Notes under the pieces: generated by a model
Seen by the model: only the letters and a program-made list of their open reading frames with translations
Databases searched by the model: none
What the model was told of the DNA's origin: nothing
Part shown: positions 8,703 to 16,908 of the stretch, in pieces
Layout: each line of letters starts with the position of its first letter
Position numbering within the stretch: position 1 is the first letter of the stretch
Translations under genes and position numbers: made by a program
Assembly: GCA_037481715.1 (NCBI GenBank)
Contig: JBBFLD010000001.1
Location: forward strand, 124,001-188,000
Direction of reading: 5' to 3'
DNA length: 64,000 bases
Origin: Rosettibacter sp037481715
GTDB taxonomy: Bacteria; Bacteroidota; Ignavibacteria; Ignavibacteriales; Melioribacteraceae

Positions 8703-9101
8703 ATGGACACAACAAAAATCAAGAAAATATTAATAGTAGATGATGACATCGATTTACTCGAACAGAACAAAATTATTCTGGAAAACAAAGGATTTACTGT
8801 AATCACTGCAGAAAACAGCGAAGAAGGCTGGAAAAAATTTCAACAAGAAAAACCAGATGTTGCTATAATAGATTTAATAATGGAAGAAATGGATTCTGGT
8901 TTTGTGCTTTGTTATAAAATCAAAAAAACTGAACATGGCAAAAAAATTCCGGTCTTCATTCTAACCTCTGCAGCCTATGATACTGGATTTAAATTCAGTG
9001 CTTCAACTCCGGAAGAAAAAGAATGGATAAAATGCGATGGCATAATTAATAAACCTGTAGTTGTTGAAGAATTATTAGCCAGAATTGAAAATTTCTATTA
9101 A
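8703..9101 (+). CDS. Single-domain response regulator (receiver only)
   Basis: This 132-residue CheY-like receiver has no output domain. It has the acidic pocket VDDD at 12-15, phospho-acceptor D57 in AIIDLIMEEMDSG, a Thr/Ser switch in ILTSA and the conserved Lys in NKP. The loop after D57 is longer than in CheY (MEEMDSGF), a feature shared with the receiver at 10606. It lies 16 bases after the sensor-hydrogenase kinase and 6 bases before a hybrid kinase, so a role as phospho-intermediate between them is likely. It cannot bind DNA itself, so any effect on transcription needs another partner. Confidence 0.92.
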   Translation: MDTTKIKKILIVDDDIDLLEQNKIILENKGFTVITAENSEEGWKKFQQEKPDVAIIDLIMEEMDSGFVLCYKIKKTEHGKKIPVFILTSAAYDTGFKFSASTPEEKEWIKCDGIINKPVVVEELLARIENFY

Positions 9102-9107
9102 CATTTT

Positions 9108-10586
9108 ATGAATGATAAATCTAAAATATTAATAGTAGACGACGAAAAAGGATTACGAATAGGTACTCAGAGATTGCTCGAAGAAGAAGGTTATGATGTA
9201 GTGGCTGTTGAATCCGGCGAAGAAGGAATTCGAGCTGGAACAGAACAGGATTTTGACATTGCTATTATTGATTTAAAAATGCCGGATTATGATGGACTGG
9301 AAGTATTGAAGAGAATTAAAAATTCTCGCCCTAATACTATCTGTTTTATTGCTACTGCATTTGCAAGTTACGATACTGCAATTCAATCAACAAGACTTGG
9401 AGCTTTTGGCTACATTCCAAAACCTTTTACACCTGAAGAATTTTTATATCAAATAGAACAGGGAATAAAGCAAAGAAAATTAATTTTAGAATCAGAGAGA
9501 TTAAAAAAAGAAAGAGAAGAAAATCTGCTTGAATTAGCTTCTGAAAAATCAAGACTAAATGCAATTATTAAATCAATTAGCGATGGGGTTCTTGTAATTA
9601 ATAAAAATGGAGAACTTGCATATTATAATTATGCGGCTCTGAAATTTCTTGATATTCCAGAAATAAAAATTGGTGACAAAATACTTCCTCTGCTCAATAA
9701 AAACATTAATGAATTAGTTGAAAAAATTTTTTCTTCTCAAACAATATTACTGAAAAGTTATACTACTCAAATAGAATTAAAACCAAATAATGAATTAATT
9801 GTCGAAGCTGCTGCAACTCCAATCCCTCATCCAGATGGCTCACTCGCAGGTGTGGTAATAGTATTAAGCAATATTACAGAGTTCAAAAGAATTGAGCTGA
9901 TTAAATCTCAGTTTGTCTCTATGGTAGCTCATGAGTTAAAAGCACCTCTTGCAGCAGTTCAAGGTTACTTAAACATTTTAGCAGATGAAAAAATTAATCT
10001 GCCAAAAGAAAAAAGACAGGAATACTTAACTCGTTCAATTACAAGATTAAAAAGCTTAAGCGACCTTGTTAATGATTTACTCGATATCTCGAGAATGGAA
10101 TTAAAAACAAAACATCGTGAAATTGAAGATATTAATATAAATGAAATCATTAAAAACACTTTACAGCTTTTTGAAATTGAATTAAAGAAAAAAGAAATAC
10201 ATGTAGAAATTAATACACAAGAAAATTTACCTGCAATAAAAGCTGATTATAATGAAATTACCAGACTGATTACGAACCTCATCAGTAATGCAATAAAATA
10301 CAATAAAGATAAAGGCAAAATAATAATAGATGTATCATCGTCAACAAATTATTTACAAATAAAAATCACTGATACTGGTATCGGAATGAAGCCAGAAGAA
10401 AAAGCAAAATTGTTCAACGAATTTTTCAGAGCAAAAAATGAAAAAACTCGTGGTATCAGTGGTACAGGATTGGGTCTCAGCATTGTTAAAAAAATAGTAG
10501 ACTCATATTACGGTAAAATTGATGTTGATTCCGAATTTGATAAAGGAACAACTTTCACAATCAATTTACCAATAAATATAAACTAA
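9108..10586 (+). CDS. Hybrid receiver-PAS-histidine kinase
   Basis: This 492-residue soluble protein starts with a receiver domain (D11/D12 pocket, phospho-acceptor D55 in AIIDLKMPDYDG, K105 in PKPF). A coiled linker rich in K/E/R (about 115-150) and a PAS domain (about 150-260, ending VIVLSNITEFKR) follow. The HisKA domain has H275 in SMVAHELKAPLAAVQGY, and the ATPase domain has NLISNAIKYN, DTGIGM and GTGLGLSI. An N-terminal receiver lets an upstream kinase, probably the hydrogenase-domain kinase two genes earlier, tune this kinase's activity. The PAS ligand is unknown. No membrane helix is present, so both kinases read cytosolic signals. Confidence 0.92.
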   Translation: MNDKSKILIVDDEKGLRIGTQRLLEEEGYDVVAVESGEEGIRAGTEQDFDIAIIDLKMPDYDGLEVLKRIKNSRPNTICFIATAFASYDTAIQSTRLGAFGYIPKPFTPEEFLYQIEQGIKQRKLILESERLKKEREENLLELASEKSRLNAIIKSISDGVLVINKNGELAYYNYAALKFLDIPEIKIGDKILPLLNKNINELVEKIFSSQTILLKSYTTQIELKPNNELIVEAAATPIPHPDGSLAGVVIVLSNITEFKRIELIKSQFVSMVAHELKAPLAAVQGYLNILADEKINLPKEKRQEYLTRSITRLKSLSDLVNDLLDISRMELKTKHREIEDININEIIKNTLQLFEIELKKKEIHVEINTQENLPAIKADYNEITRLITNLISNAIKYNKDKGKIIIDVSSSTNYLQIKITDTGIGMKPEEKAKLFNEFFRAKNEKTRGISGTGLGLSIVKKIVDSYYGKIDVDSEFDKGTTFTINLPININ

Positions 10587-10605
10587 CAAACAAAGGAGAT
10601 GAAAT

Positions 10606-10983
10606 ATGGCTCTAATTGCAATCATTGACGATGATCCTGATATTATTGATGCAAGCAGTCTGGTTCTAAAATCTAAAGGGCATTCGATTATTTCTGCATC
10701 CAATCCAGATGATGGCTATAAGATTGTTAAAGAACAAAAGCCTGATTTAATTATTCTTGATGTTATGATGGATGAACCTGATGATGGTTTCTATTTAGCA
10801 CAAAAATTTCGAAAAGAAGGAATTAATACTCCAATTTTAATGTATACCTCTGTTTCAAAAGCAACAGGTCTTGAGTTTGAAAAAAATGAAATGGTTCCTG
10901 TTGATGATTTTGTTGAAAAACCTATTTCACCTGAAGAACTTATTCAAAAAGTAGAAAATTTGTTAAAGAAGGAGGTGAAGTAA
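10606..10983 (+). CDS. Single-domain response regulator (receiver only)
   Basis: The 125 residues make one CheY-like receiver: acidic pocket DDD at 8-10, phospho-acceptor D52 in IILDVMMDEPDDGF, a switch Thr/Ser in YTSVS and the Lys in EKPISPEE. It has a strong ribosome site (AAAGGAG) ahead of its ATG. Its last codons, AAG GAG GTG AAG, also supply the ribosome site of the second hydrogenase's first gene, so the regulator and hydrogenase 2 are bound into one unit. It is the likely end point of the relay encoded here, but with no output domain its target is unknown. Confidence 0.92.
   Translation: MALIAIIDDDPDIIDASSLVLKSKGHSIISASNPDDGYKIVKEQKPDLIILDVMMDEPDDGFYLAQKFRKEGINTPILMYTSVSKATGLEFEKNEMVPVDDFVEKPISPEELIQKVENLLKKEVK
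10969..10978 (+). promoter_or_regulatory. Strong ribosome binding site inside the end of the receiver gene
   Basis: AAGGAGGTGA, a near-perfect Shine-Dalgarno sequence, lies within the last codons of the receiver gene, 6 bases before the ATG at 10985. It fixes that start codon and implies efficient, coupled translation of hydrogenase 2. Many other genes in the window have only weak sites. Confidence 0.85.
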
Positions 10984-10984
10984 A

Positions 10985-11458
10985 ATGTTAATACTGGAAA
11001 AAAATGAATTAACAGAAGAAATAGAACAACTCGTAGCAAAATATGGTAAAGAAAGATCTTCCTTGCTTCCAATTCTTCAGGATGTTCAGAGAAAACATAA
11101 ACATATTCCTGATTTTGTTCAGCAAGAAATTGCACGTTTGCTCGATATTCATCCTGTTGAAGTCTATAGTGTGATATCATTCTATTCATTCTTAAGCACT
11201 GAACCAAAAGGTAAATACATTGTTCGTTTATGCAAAACAATATCATGTGATATGCAAGGAAAAGATGCTGTTGCAAAAGCTATTCAAAGAGAACTTGGAA
11301 TTAATTTTGGCGAGACAACCAAAGACAAAAAATTTACACTTGAATATACAAATTGTGTTGGCATGTGCGATCAGGGACCAGCTATGATTATCAATGAAAG
11401 AGTTTATACAAAATTAACTCCTGAAAAAGCTGTCCAAATTTTAAACGAGTTGAAGTGA
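10985..11458 (+). CDS. NuoE-like [2Fe-2S] subunit of hydrogenase 2 (HydC/HndA type)
   Basis: This is the electron-transfer subunit of the second trimer, 157 residues. The [2Fe-2S] ligands are C83 and C88 in RLCKTISCDM and C124 and C128 in YTNCVGMCDQ. The helical N-terminal half contains HPVEVYSVISFYSFL. It is clearly diverged from the NuoE-like protein at 2446, sharing the fold motifs but little of the loops, so this is not a recent tandem duplication. The start follows a near-perfect ribosome site, and the gene ends 8 bases before the NuoF-like gene. It is named by analogy with HydC. Confidence 0.93.
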   Translation: MLILEKNELTEEIEQLVAKYGKERSSLLPILQDVQRKHKHIPDFVQQEIARLLDIHPVEVYSVISFYSFLSTEPKGKYIVRLCKTISCDMQGKDAVAKAIQRELGINFGETTKDKKFTLEYTNCVGMCDQGPAMIINERVYTKLTPEKAVQILNELK

Positions 11459-11466
11459 GGTGATCT

Positions 11467-12663
11467 ATGGAAAAGAAAAGAAAAGGAGTATTAATTTTTT
11501 CAGAATACAACCGCGGGGAAGGAATTAAAAAAGCTATTGAAAAATCTCGCGAAGATATTTTATTCGAACTCCGCGAATCAAAATTGAAAGGACGAGGTGG
11601 AGCTGGTTTTCCAACGGCAACTAAATGGACACTTGTTGCTGCAGCATCGGCAGACCAAAAATATGTTATTTGCAATGCAGATGAAGGGGAACCTGGAACA
11701 TTTAAGGACAGAGTTCTTTTGATGGAATATCCAGAATTGGTTTTTGATGGTATGGTTATAGCAGGTTACACAATAGGAGCAACAAAAGGAATTGTATATC
11801 TTCGTGGTGAATATGAATATATGCTTAAATCACTCGAAGATTATCTTGAACAGATGAGAAAAGATAATTTACTTGGTGAAAATATTCTCGGTAAATCTGG
11901 ATTTAATTTTGACATAACAATAAGACTTGGTTCTGGTGCTTATGTTTGTGGTGAAGAAACAGCATTAATAGAATCACTCGAAGGAAATAGAGGCGAAGCA
12001 CGTAATCGTCCTCCTTACCCGGTTAATACTGGTTTTATGGGCAAACCAACTGTAGTTAACAATGTAGAAACTTTAGCTTCTGTACCTCATATTGTTGTAA
12101 AAGGTGGAAGCTGGTTCAGAAAATATGGAACTGATAAATCTACTGGTTCAAAATTGTTTTCTGTTTCTGGAGATTGTGAAAAACCCGGAGTTTATGAATT
12201 GCCATGGGGCACCAAGATTTCTGATTTGTTAAAATTAGTAGGTGCAAAAAATGCAAAAGCTGTTCAGGTTGGCGGCGCATCTGGTACTTGTATTCCAAAA
12301 TCACAATTCGATAGAACTTTAGCATATGAAGATGCAGCCACTGGAGGTTCAATTATCATTTTCAATGAAAATAGAAATATGCTTCATGTATTAAAAAATT
12401 TTATGGAATTTTTTGTTGAAGAATCATGTGGTCAATGCACACCCTGCAGAATAGGAAATGTAAAACTTTTAGAAGGTGTTGAAATGATTGAAAAAGGGGA
12501 ATATACTTTTGCTTATATAAATCAATTAAAAGAACTTGGAAGAACAATGCAGGTCGCATCAAAATGCGGATTGGGTCAGTCAAGCCCTAATTCATTTATT
12601 TCTATTTTAGAAAATTTTAAAGAAGAAATTTTTAACGGCAACGGAGGTAAAAATGGAAAGTAA
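11467..12663 (+). CDS. NuoF-like flavoprotein subunit of hydrogenase 2 (short form)
   Basis: This is the predicted NAD(H)-oxidising FMN subunit, 398 residues. It has GRGGAGFPTATKW, NADEGEPGTFKDR, GAYVCGEETALIESLEG, a SLBB-like region, and the 4Fe-4S motif ESCGQCTPCRIG with CGLGQSSPN. Unlike the 661-residue homologue at 2934, it has no N-terminal thioredoxin-like domain and no C-terminal ferredoxin domain. By family knowledge, subunits without these extra clusters occur in enzymes that couple H2 to NAD(H) without ferredoxin. The two trimers may therefore differ in energy coupling. The last 11 bases overlap the start of the catalytic-subunit gene. Confidence 0.93.
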   Translation: MEKKRKGVLIFSEYNRGEGIKKAIEKSREDILFELRESKLKGRGGAGFPTATKWTLVAAASADQKYVICNADEGEPGTFKDRVLLMEYPELVFDGMVIAGYTIGATKGIVYLRGEYEYMLKSLEDYLEQMRKDNLLGENILGKSGFNFDITIRLGSGAYVCGEETALIESLEGNRGEARNRPPYPVNTGFMGKPTVVNNVETLASVPHIVVKGGSWFRKYGTDKSTGSKLFSVSGDCEKPGVYELPWGTKISDLLKLVGAKNAKAVQVGGASGTCIPKSQFDRTLAYEDAATGGSIIIFNENRNMLHVLKNFMEFFVEESCGQCTPCRIGNVKLLEGVEMIEKGEYTFAYINQLKELGRTMQVASKCGLGQSSPNSFISILENFKEEIFNGNGGKNGK

Positions 12664-14569
12664 AGGAGATTTCAGAGCACCTGTGAGCCAAACTGCTCAT
12701 ACAGTTGAAATTCCAAAAGATACCAGTGCAATTGGTGGAACAGTAACAGTTGAAATTAATGAAAAGAAGGTCTCCGTACCGTTAGGAACTACTATATTAG
12801 AAGCATGCAAAAAAGTTGGAATTTCAATACCTACATTATGCCATCATGAAGATTTGTGTATTGCAGGAGTATGCCGAATCTGTGTTGTTGAAGTTGAAGG
12901 AATGAGAACACTGCAGGCAAGCTGTTCATATCCAATTACTTCACCAATAAAAATCAAAACATCATCTCCAATGGTTAGAAAAGCAAGACGCCATATTCTT
13001 GACTTATTATTAAGTGAACATTATGGAGAATGTTATTCGTGTTTTAGAAATGGAAAATGTGAACTGCAGAATCTTGCTAAAGAATATGGTGTTGATACTT
13101 ATACATTTGGCCATGTTGATAAACCAAAATATGAAGTAGATAAGTCTTCCTATTCTGTAGTAAGAGATATGAGCAAGTGTATTTTATGCAAAAGATGTGT
13201 TAGAACATGTATTGATTTACAGGAAGTTGGCGTGCTTGAAGCAATTGGAAGAGGAGACAATACACACATAGGAACTTTTTTAGATAAACCACTTGCTGAT
13301 GTAATTTGTATTAATTGTGGTCAATGTATTAATCGTTGTCCTACTGCTGCTTTAAGAGCAAATGACCCATCAGATGAAATATGGGCTGCTATCGATGATC
13401 CAACTAAACATGTAGTAATACAAACTGCACCATCACCGCGTGCTGCTATAGGCGAAGAATTTGGTTTGCCTGCAGGTACTTCAATGACAAGAGAATTAAA
13501 TACAGCATTACGAAGAATAGGATTTGATAAAGTATTTGATACAAACTTTACTGCCGATTTAACAATTATTGAAGAAGGTACAGAATTAATTCTTCGACTT
13601 TATAGAGCACTCGTTAAAAAAGAACCTGTTGCATTACCACAATTTACTTCATGTTCACCGGGCTGGGTAAAATATCTTGAACATTTCTATCCTGAATATA
13701 TTGATAACTTAAGTTCAGCTAAATCTCCTCAACAAATGTTTGGAGCATTAATTAAAACATTTTATGCAGAAAAAGCTGGTATAGATCCGGCAAATATTGT
13801 TTCTGTTGCTTTGATGCCATGCTCAGCTAAAAAATTCGAGTGTAACAGACCTGAAATGAATTCAAGTGGATTCAAAGATGTTGATTATGGCTTAACTACT
13901 CGTGAATTAGCTCGTATGATTAAAGAAGCTGGAATTAATTTACCAGAAATGCCAAAAAGCGACTTTGATTCACCTTTTGGAGAGGCATCAGGTGCAGGAT
14001 TAATTTTCGGCGCAACAGGTGGTGTTATGGAAGCTGCATTAAGAACAGTTGTTGAATTTGTTACAGGCAACAAAACTGAAGATATATTTGAAAAAGCTAA
14101 TATTATCCCATTGCGCGGCTTTGAAGGTATTAGATATATGGAAATACCCATTGGAAATAAAGTTGGTCCTGTACCAGATTTAATAAAACATTTAGTACCT
14201 GATTGGAATTGGTTAAAAGGAGTAACTCTTAAAGTTGCGGTTGCTCATGGCACTGCCAATGCAAAGAAAATAATGGAAGATATTAAAGCTGGCGGTAAAT
14301 TTTCTGAATGTCACTTTATTGAATTTATGGCTTGTCCAGGAGGATGCCTTGGCGGTGGAGGTCAACCAATTCCAACAAATCCTGAAATTAGAAAGAAACG
14401 CGCAGAAGCTATATATGCAGAAGACGAGTCCTTAACAATTAGAAAATCTCACGAAAATCCAAATGTAATTAGACTCTATAAAGAATTTCTCACTGAAGGT
14501 CCATGCAGTCATTTATCACATAAATTACTGCATACACATTATATTAAACGCGGCAGATATATTGCATAA
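12653..14569 (+). CDS. [FeFe] hydrogenase catalytic subunit 2, group A type, with a Ser in the first H-cluster motif
   Basis: The 638 residues start with a ~30-residue extension. Then come a [2Fe-2S] domain (CHHEDLCIAGVCRIC, later C in LQASC), a His-ligated cluster site ending in GECYSCFRNGKC, ferredoxin clusters in CILCKRCVRTC and CINCGQCINRCP, the H-cluster domain, and a small-subunit-like tail ending SHKLLHTHY. Signatures two (MPCSAKKFE) and three (MACPGGCLGGGGQP) are canonical. Signature one reads TSCSPGW (C334, S335), so the position of the usual cluster ligand is Ser. The ATG follows GGAGG inside the previous gene. The locus ends at a hairpin 5 bases later. It is likely functional, but the Ser deserves a check. 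Confidence 0.93.
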   Translation: MESKGDFRAPVSQTAHTVEIPKDTSAIGGTVTVEINEKKVSVPLGTTILEACKKVGISIPTLCHHEDLCIAGVCRICVVEVEGMRTLQASCSYPITSPIKIKTSSPMVRKARRHILDLLLSEHYGECYSCFRNGKCELQNLAKEYGVDTYTFGHVDKPKYEVDKSSYSVVRDMSKCILCKRCVRTCIDLQEVGVLEAIGRGDNTHIGTFLDKPLADVICINCGQCINRCPTAALRANDPSDEIWAAIDDPTKHVVIQTAPSPRAAIGEEFGLPAGTSMTRELNTALRRIGFDKVFDTNFTADLTIIEEGTELILRLYRALVKKEPVALPQFTSCSPGWVKYLEHFYPEYIDNLSSAKSPQQMFGALIKTFYAEKAGIDPANIVSVALMPCSAKKFECNRPEMNSSGFKDVDYGLTTRELARMIKEAGINLPEMPKSDFDSPFGEASGAGLIFGATGGVMEAALRTVVEFVTGNKTEDIFEKANIIPLRGFEGIRYMEIPIGNKVGPVPDLIKHLVPDWNWLKGVTLKVAVAHGTANAKKIMEDIKAGGKFSECHFIEFMACPGGCLGGGGQPIPTNPEIRKKRAEAIYAEDESLTIRKSHENPNVIRLYKEFLTEGPCSHLSHKLLHTHYIKRGRYIA

Positions 14570-14574
14570 TTATT

Positions 14575-14600
14575 AGAGGCTGTCCTTTAGGACGGCCTCT
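14575..14600 (+). terminator. Hairpin terminator of the hydrogenase locus
   Basis: AGAGGC-T-GTCC pairs with GGAC-G-GCCTCT across a TTTA loop, giving 10 base pairs with one mismatch. It starts 5 bases after the stop of the second catalytic-subunit gene. A modest T-rich tail (TTCGTTT) follows. It is the most GC-rich hairpin in the region and marks the end of the operon. Confidence 0.8.
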
Positions 14601-14660
14601 TTCGTTTACTTACATTTATTCTTATTTTTCAATCAAATAACTTATTAATTAAATTATAAC

Positions 14661-16121
14661 ATGTTATCACTTCTTCCTGATTGGGCAAAAAATTATGGAG
14701 AATTCTGGAGGTCAATTCGTGTTAGAAATCTATGGTTTATAAGATTAAGATATGTAGTAGTTGTTTTACTTACGATCTTTTTAATTGCAGGACAATTTTT
14801 ACTTAATTTTAATTTTACAAAAACACAATTCATTGCCATTTCTTTAATTACTTTTTCTATTCTTGTTTATAATATAATTATTCATATATCAAGAAAATAT
14901 GTTGGATGTTCTCCGGATAAATTCAACAGTCTTCATCTTTCCTTAATTCAAATGATTTTAGACCTGATTGCATTGATGTTAATTGTTTATTATACGGGCT
15001 TAATTGAATCACCACTTTATATTTTTTTCATATTTCACATGATAATTGGAAGCCTTATTCTTCCTGGATATATAGTTTACATTATGGCTGGAACAATAAG
15101 TTTAATTTTTTCGCTATTGAATGCTCTGAGTAAATTAGGATTAGTTAAGATATACTTAATTAATGGGTTGTACAATTCTCACATTTCTCATACTTTATCA
15201 TATGACATACTTTCTGTAGCTTCTTTTACTTTAATGCTTTTTGCAAGTGTTTATCTTGCAAATAATATAGCAAGACAATTATATCACAGAGAACAACTTT
15301 TAAGAACTTCACTCCAAAAAATTGATGAAGCAGAGAAATCAAAACAAAAATATATAATTGGAATAGTTCATGAAATTAAAACTCCTGTTACTGCAATAAA
15401 GTCAATAATTGATATAGTTTTACAGCAATATGTAGGACCAATAAGTAAAGAAGTTGAAGCAAAATTATTGCGTGCAAAAACTCGGACTGAAGAAACATTG
15501 CATTTATTAAATAATGTTTTGCGAATTTCAAGACTTAAATTACTTGATATTCGTTCAGCTGAAGAAATTGATATTAACTTATTTATCAAAAATATACTTG
15601 AAAAACAATCAGATAATATCAAATCCAAAAATATAAAACTAAAATTTGAAGATAGGAGAGTAGAAAAAAAGTTTATAAAATCTGACATGATACTTTTAGA
15701 ACTGGCTCTTTCTAATATCATTGGGAACTCTATTAAATATGTAAATGAAAATGGAGAAATAGAGGTTATAGTTGATGATATTAATGATAAAATTTCTATT
15801 GAAGTATGTGACGATGGAATAGGAATACCAAAAGAGGATTTGAAAAAAATTTTTGAACAATTCTATCGAGCATCAAATATTGATAAATCGAAACATGAAG
15901 GAAGCGGAATGGGTTTAACTATTACTCGTGAAATAATAGAGAGATTGGGGGGAGAGATAACCGTTGAAAGCCCATCGAGACTTTCACACGGCAATTTTTT
16001 AGGAAGCTGTTTTAAAATTTTGTTGCCATATCATTTTAAACCATCATCTTATGATATCTTTGAGGTCAATCCTGAGGATTACTTATCCAGCAAAAGTAAT
16101 CAGGAGGAAAACAATCTCTGA
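14661..16121 (+). CDS. Membrane sensor histidine kinase
   Basis: This is an inner-membrane kinase of 486 residues. The first ~210 residues hold about six hydrophobic helices with almost no periplasmic domain, suggesting the signal is sensed in or at the membrane. HisKA follows, with H237 in GIVHEIKTPVTAIKSII, then an ATPase domain with NIIGNSIKYVNENG, CDDGIGIP and GSGMGLTITREII. It has no receiver and no adjacent response regulator. It lies just after the hydrogenase terminator, so it is probably a separate transcription unit. The last 56 bases overlap the 3' end of the convergent ispE gene, which is unusual for two real genes. The signal is unknown. Confidence 0.88.
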   Translation: MLSLLPDWAKNYGEFWRSIRVRNLWFIRLRYVVVVLLTIFLIAGQFLLNFNFTKTQFIAISLITFSILVYNIIIHISRKYVGCSPDKFNSLHLSLIQMILDLIALMLIVYYTGLIESPLYIFFIFHMIIGSLILPGYIVYIMAGTISLIFSLLNALSKLGLVKIYLINGLYNSHISHTLSYDILSVASFTLMLFASVYLANNIARQLYHREQLLRTSLQKIDEAEKSKQKYIIGIVHEIKTPVTAIKSIIDIVLQQYVGPISKEVEAKLLRAKTRTEETLHLLNNVLRISRLKLLDIRSAEEIDINLFIKNILEKQSDNIKSKNIKLKFEDRRVEKKFIKSDMILLELALSNIIGNSIKYVNENGEIEVIVDDINDKISIEVCDDGIGIPKEDLKKIFEQFYRASNIDKSKHEGSGMGLTITREIIERLGGEITVESPSRLSHGNFLGSCFKILLPYHFKPSSYDIFEVNPEDYLSSKSNQEENNL

Positions 16122-16908
16122 CTTTTTGTATTCTTTCATAATTATCAAAAAAACCAAAAACAGTAGAGCCGGTTCCACTCATCGAAGCATAAATTGCCCC
16201 TTCTTTATATAAAGTATCTTTTATGTTTTTAATTTCTGGATACTTTTGAAAAACTGCTTCTTCAAAATCATTAATTATATTTTCTTTCATCAATGAATAA
16301 TTTAAAATATTATCATGAATTATTTCTTTGTAATCATAATAATCGTACTTGGGTTTTATTGATTGATAAACTTCTTTTGTAGATATAGAAATGTTTGGAT
16401 TAACTATTAAAACAGGGAACTCGTTTTTAATTTCTATATGCTCTAATATCTCTCCTCTTGATTTTCCTATGGCAGGGAGTGCTTTTATAAAAAAGGGAAC
16501 ATCAGAACCTAACTCTAATGCTAAAGATATAAGCTGTTCATAGCTCAATCCGAGTTTAAATAATTCGTTGAGTGAAATTAAAGTTGCAGCTGCATCTGAA
16601 CTTCCTCCTCCAAGACCACCTCCAATGGGAATTCTTTTAATCAAATTAATTTTTACATTAAAATTTTTATTGAAGATTTTTTCAAGCAGTCTCTTTGATT
16701 TGATAATTAGATTATCATCATCATTTTTTGCTACACTTAAATTACTGTTAAATTCAAAATTGTCAGATAGTTCAAATGTTATAGTATCATATAAATCTTT
16801 TATTGGATAAAATAATGTATAAATGTTATGATATCCATCATCTCGTTTTTCCAAGACACGCAGCCCAATATTAATTTTTGCAGGTGCTTTAATTTCTATA
16901 AATCTCAT
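16066..16908 (-). CDS. ispE: 4-diphosphocytidyl-2-C-methyl-D-erythritol kinase
   Basis: This GHMP-family kinase phosphorylates CDP-methylerythritol in the non-mevalonate isoprenoid pathway. The 280 residues have the N-terminal APAKINIGLRVLEKRDDGYH signature, the ATP-binding loop IPIGGGLGGGSSDAA (about 92-106) and the C-terminal ASMSGTGSTVFG. The length is normal. The ATG start overlaps the end of the homocysteine methyltransferase-like gene by 20 bases, so it is the last gene of a minus-strand run. Its 3' end lies inside the kinase gene on the other strand. Confidence 0.96.
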   Translation of the reverse strand: MRFIEIKAPAKINIGLRVLEKRDDGYHNIYTLFYPIKDLYDTITFELSDNFEFNSNLSVAKNDDDNLIIKSKRLLEKIFNKNFNVKINLIKRIPIGGGLGGGSSDAAATLISLNELFKLGLSYEQLISLALELGSDVPFFIKALPAIGKSRGEILEHIEIKNEFPVLIVNPNISISTKEVYQSIKPKYDYYDYKEIIHDNILNYSLMKENIINDFEEAVFQKYPEIKNIKDTLYKEGAIYASMSGTGSTVFGFFDNYERIQKVRDCFPPDYFCWISNPQD

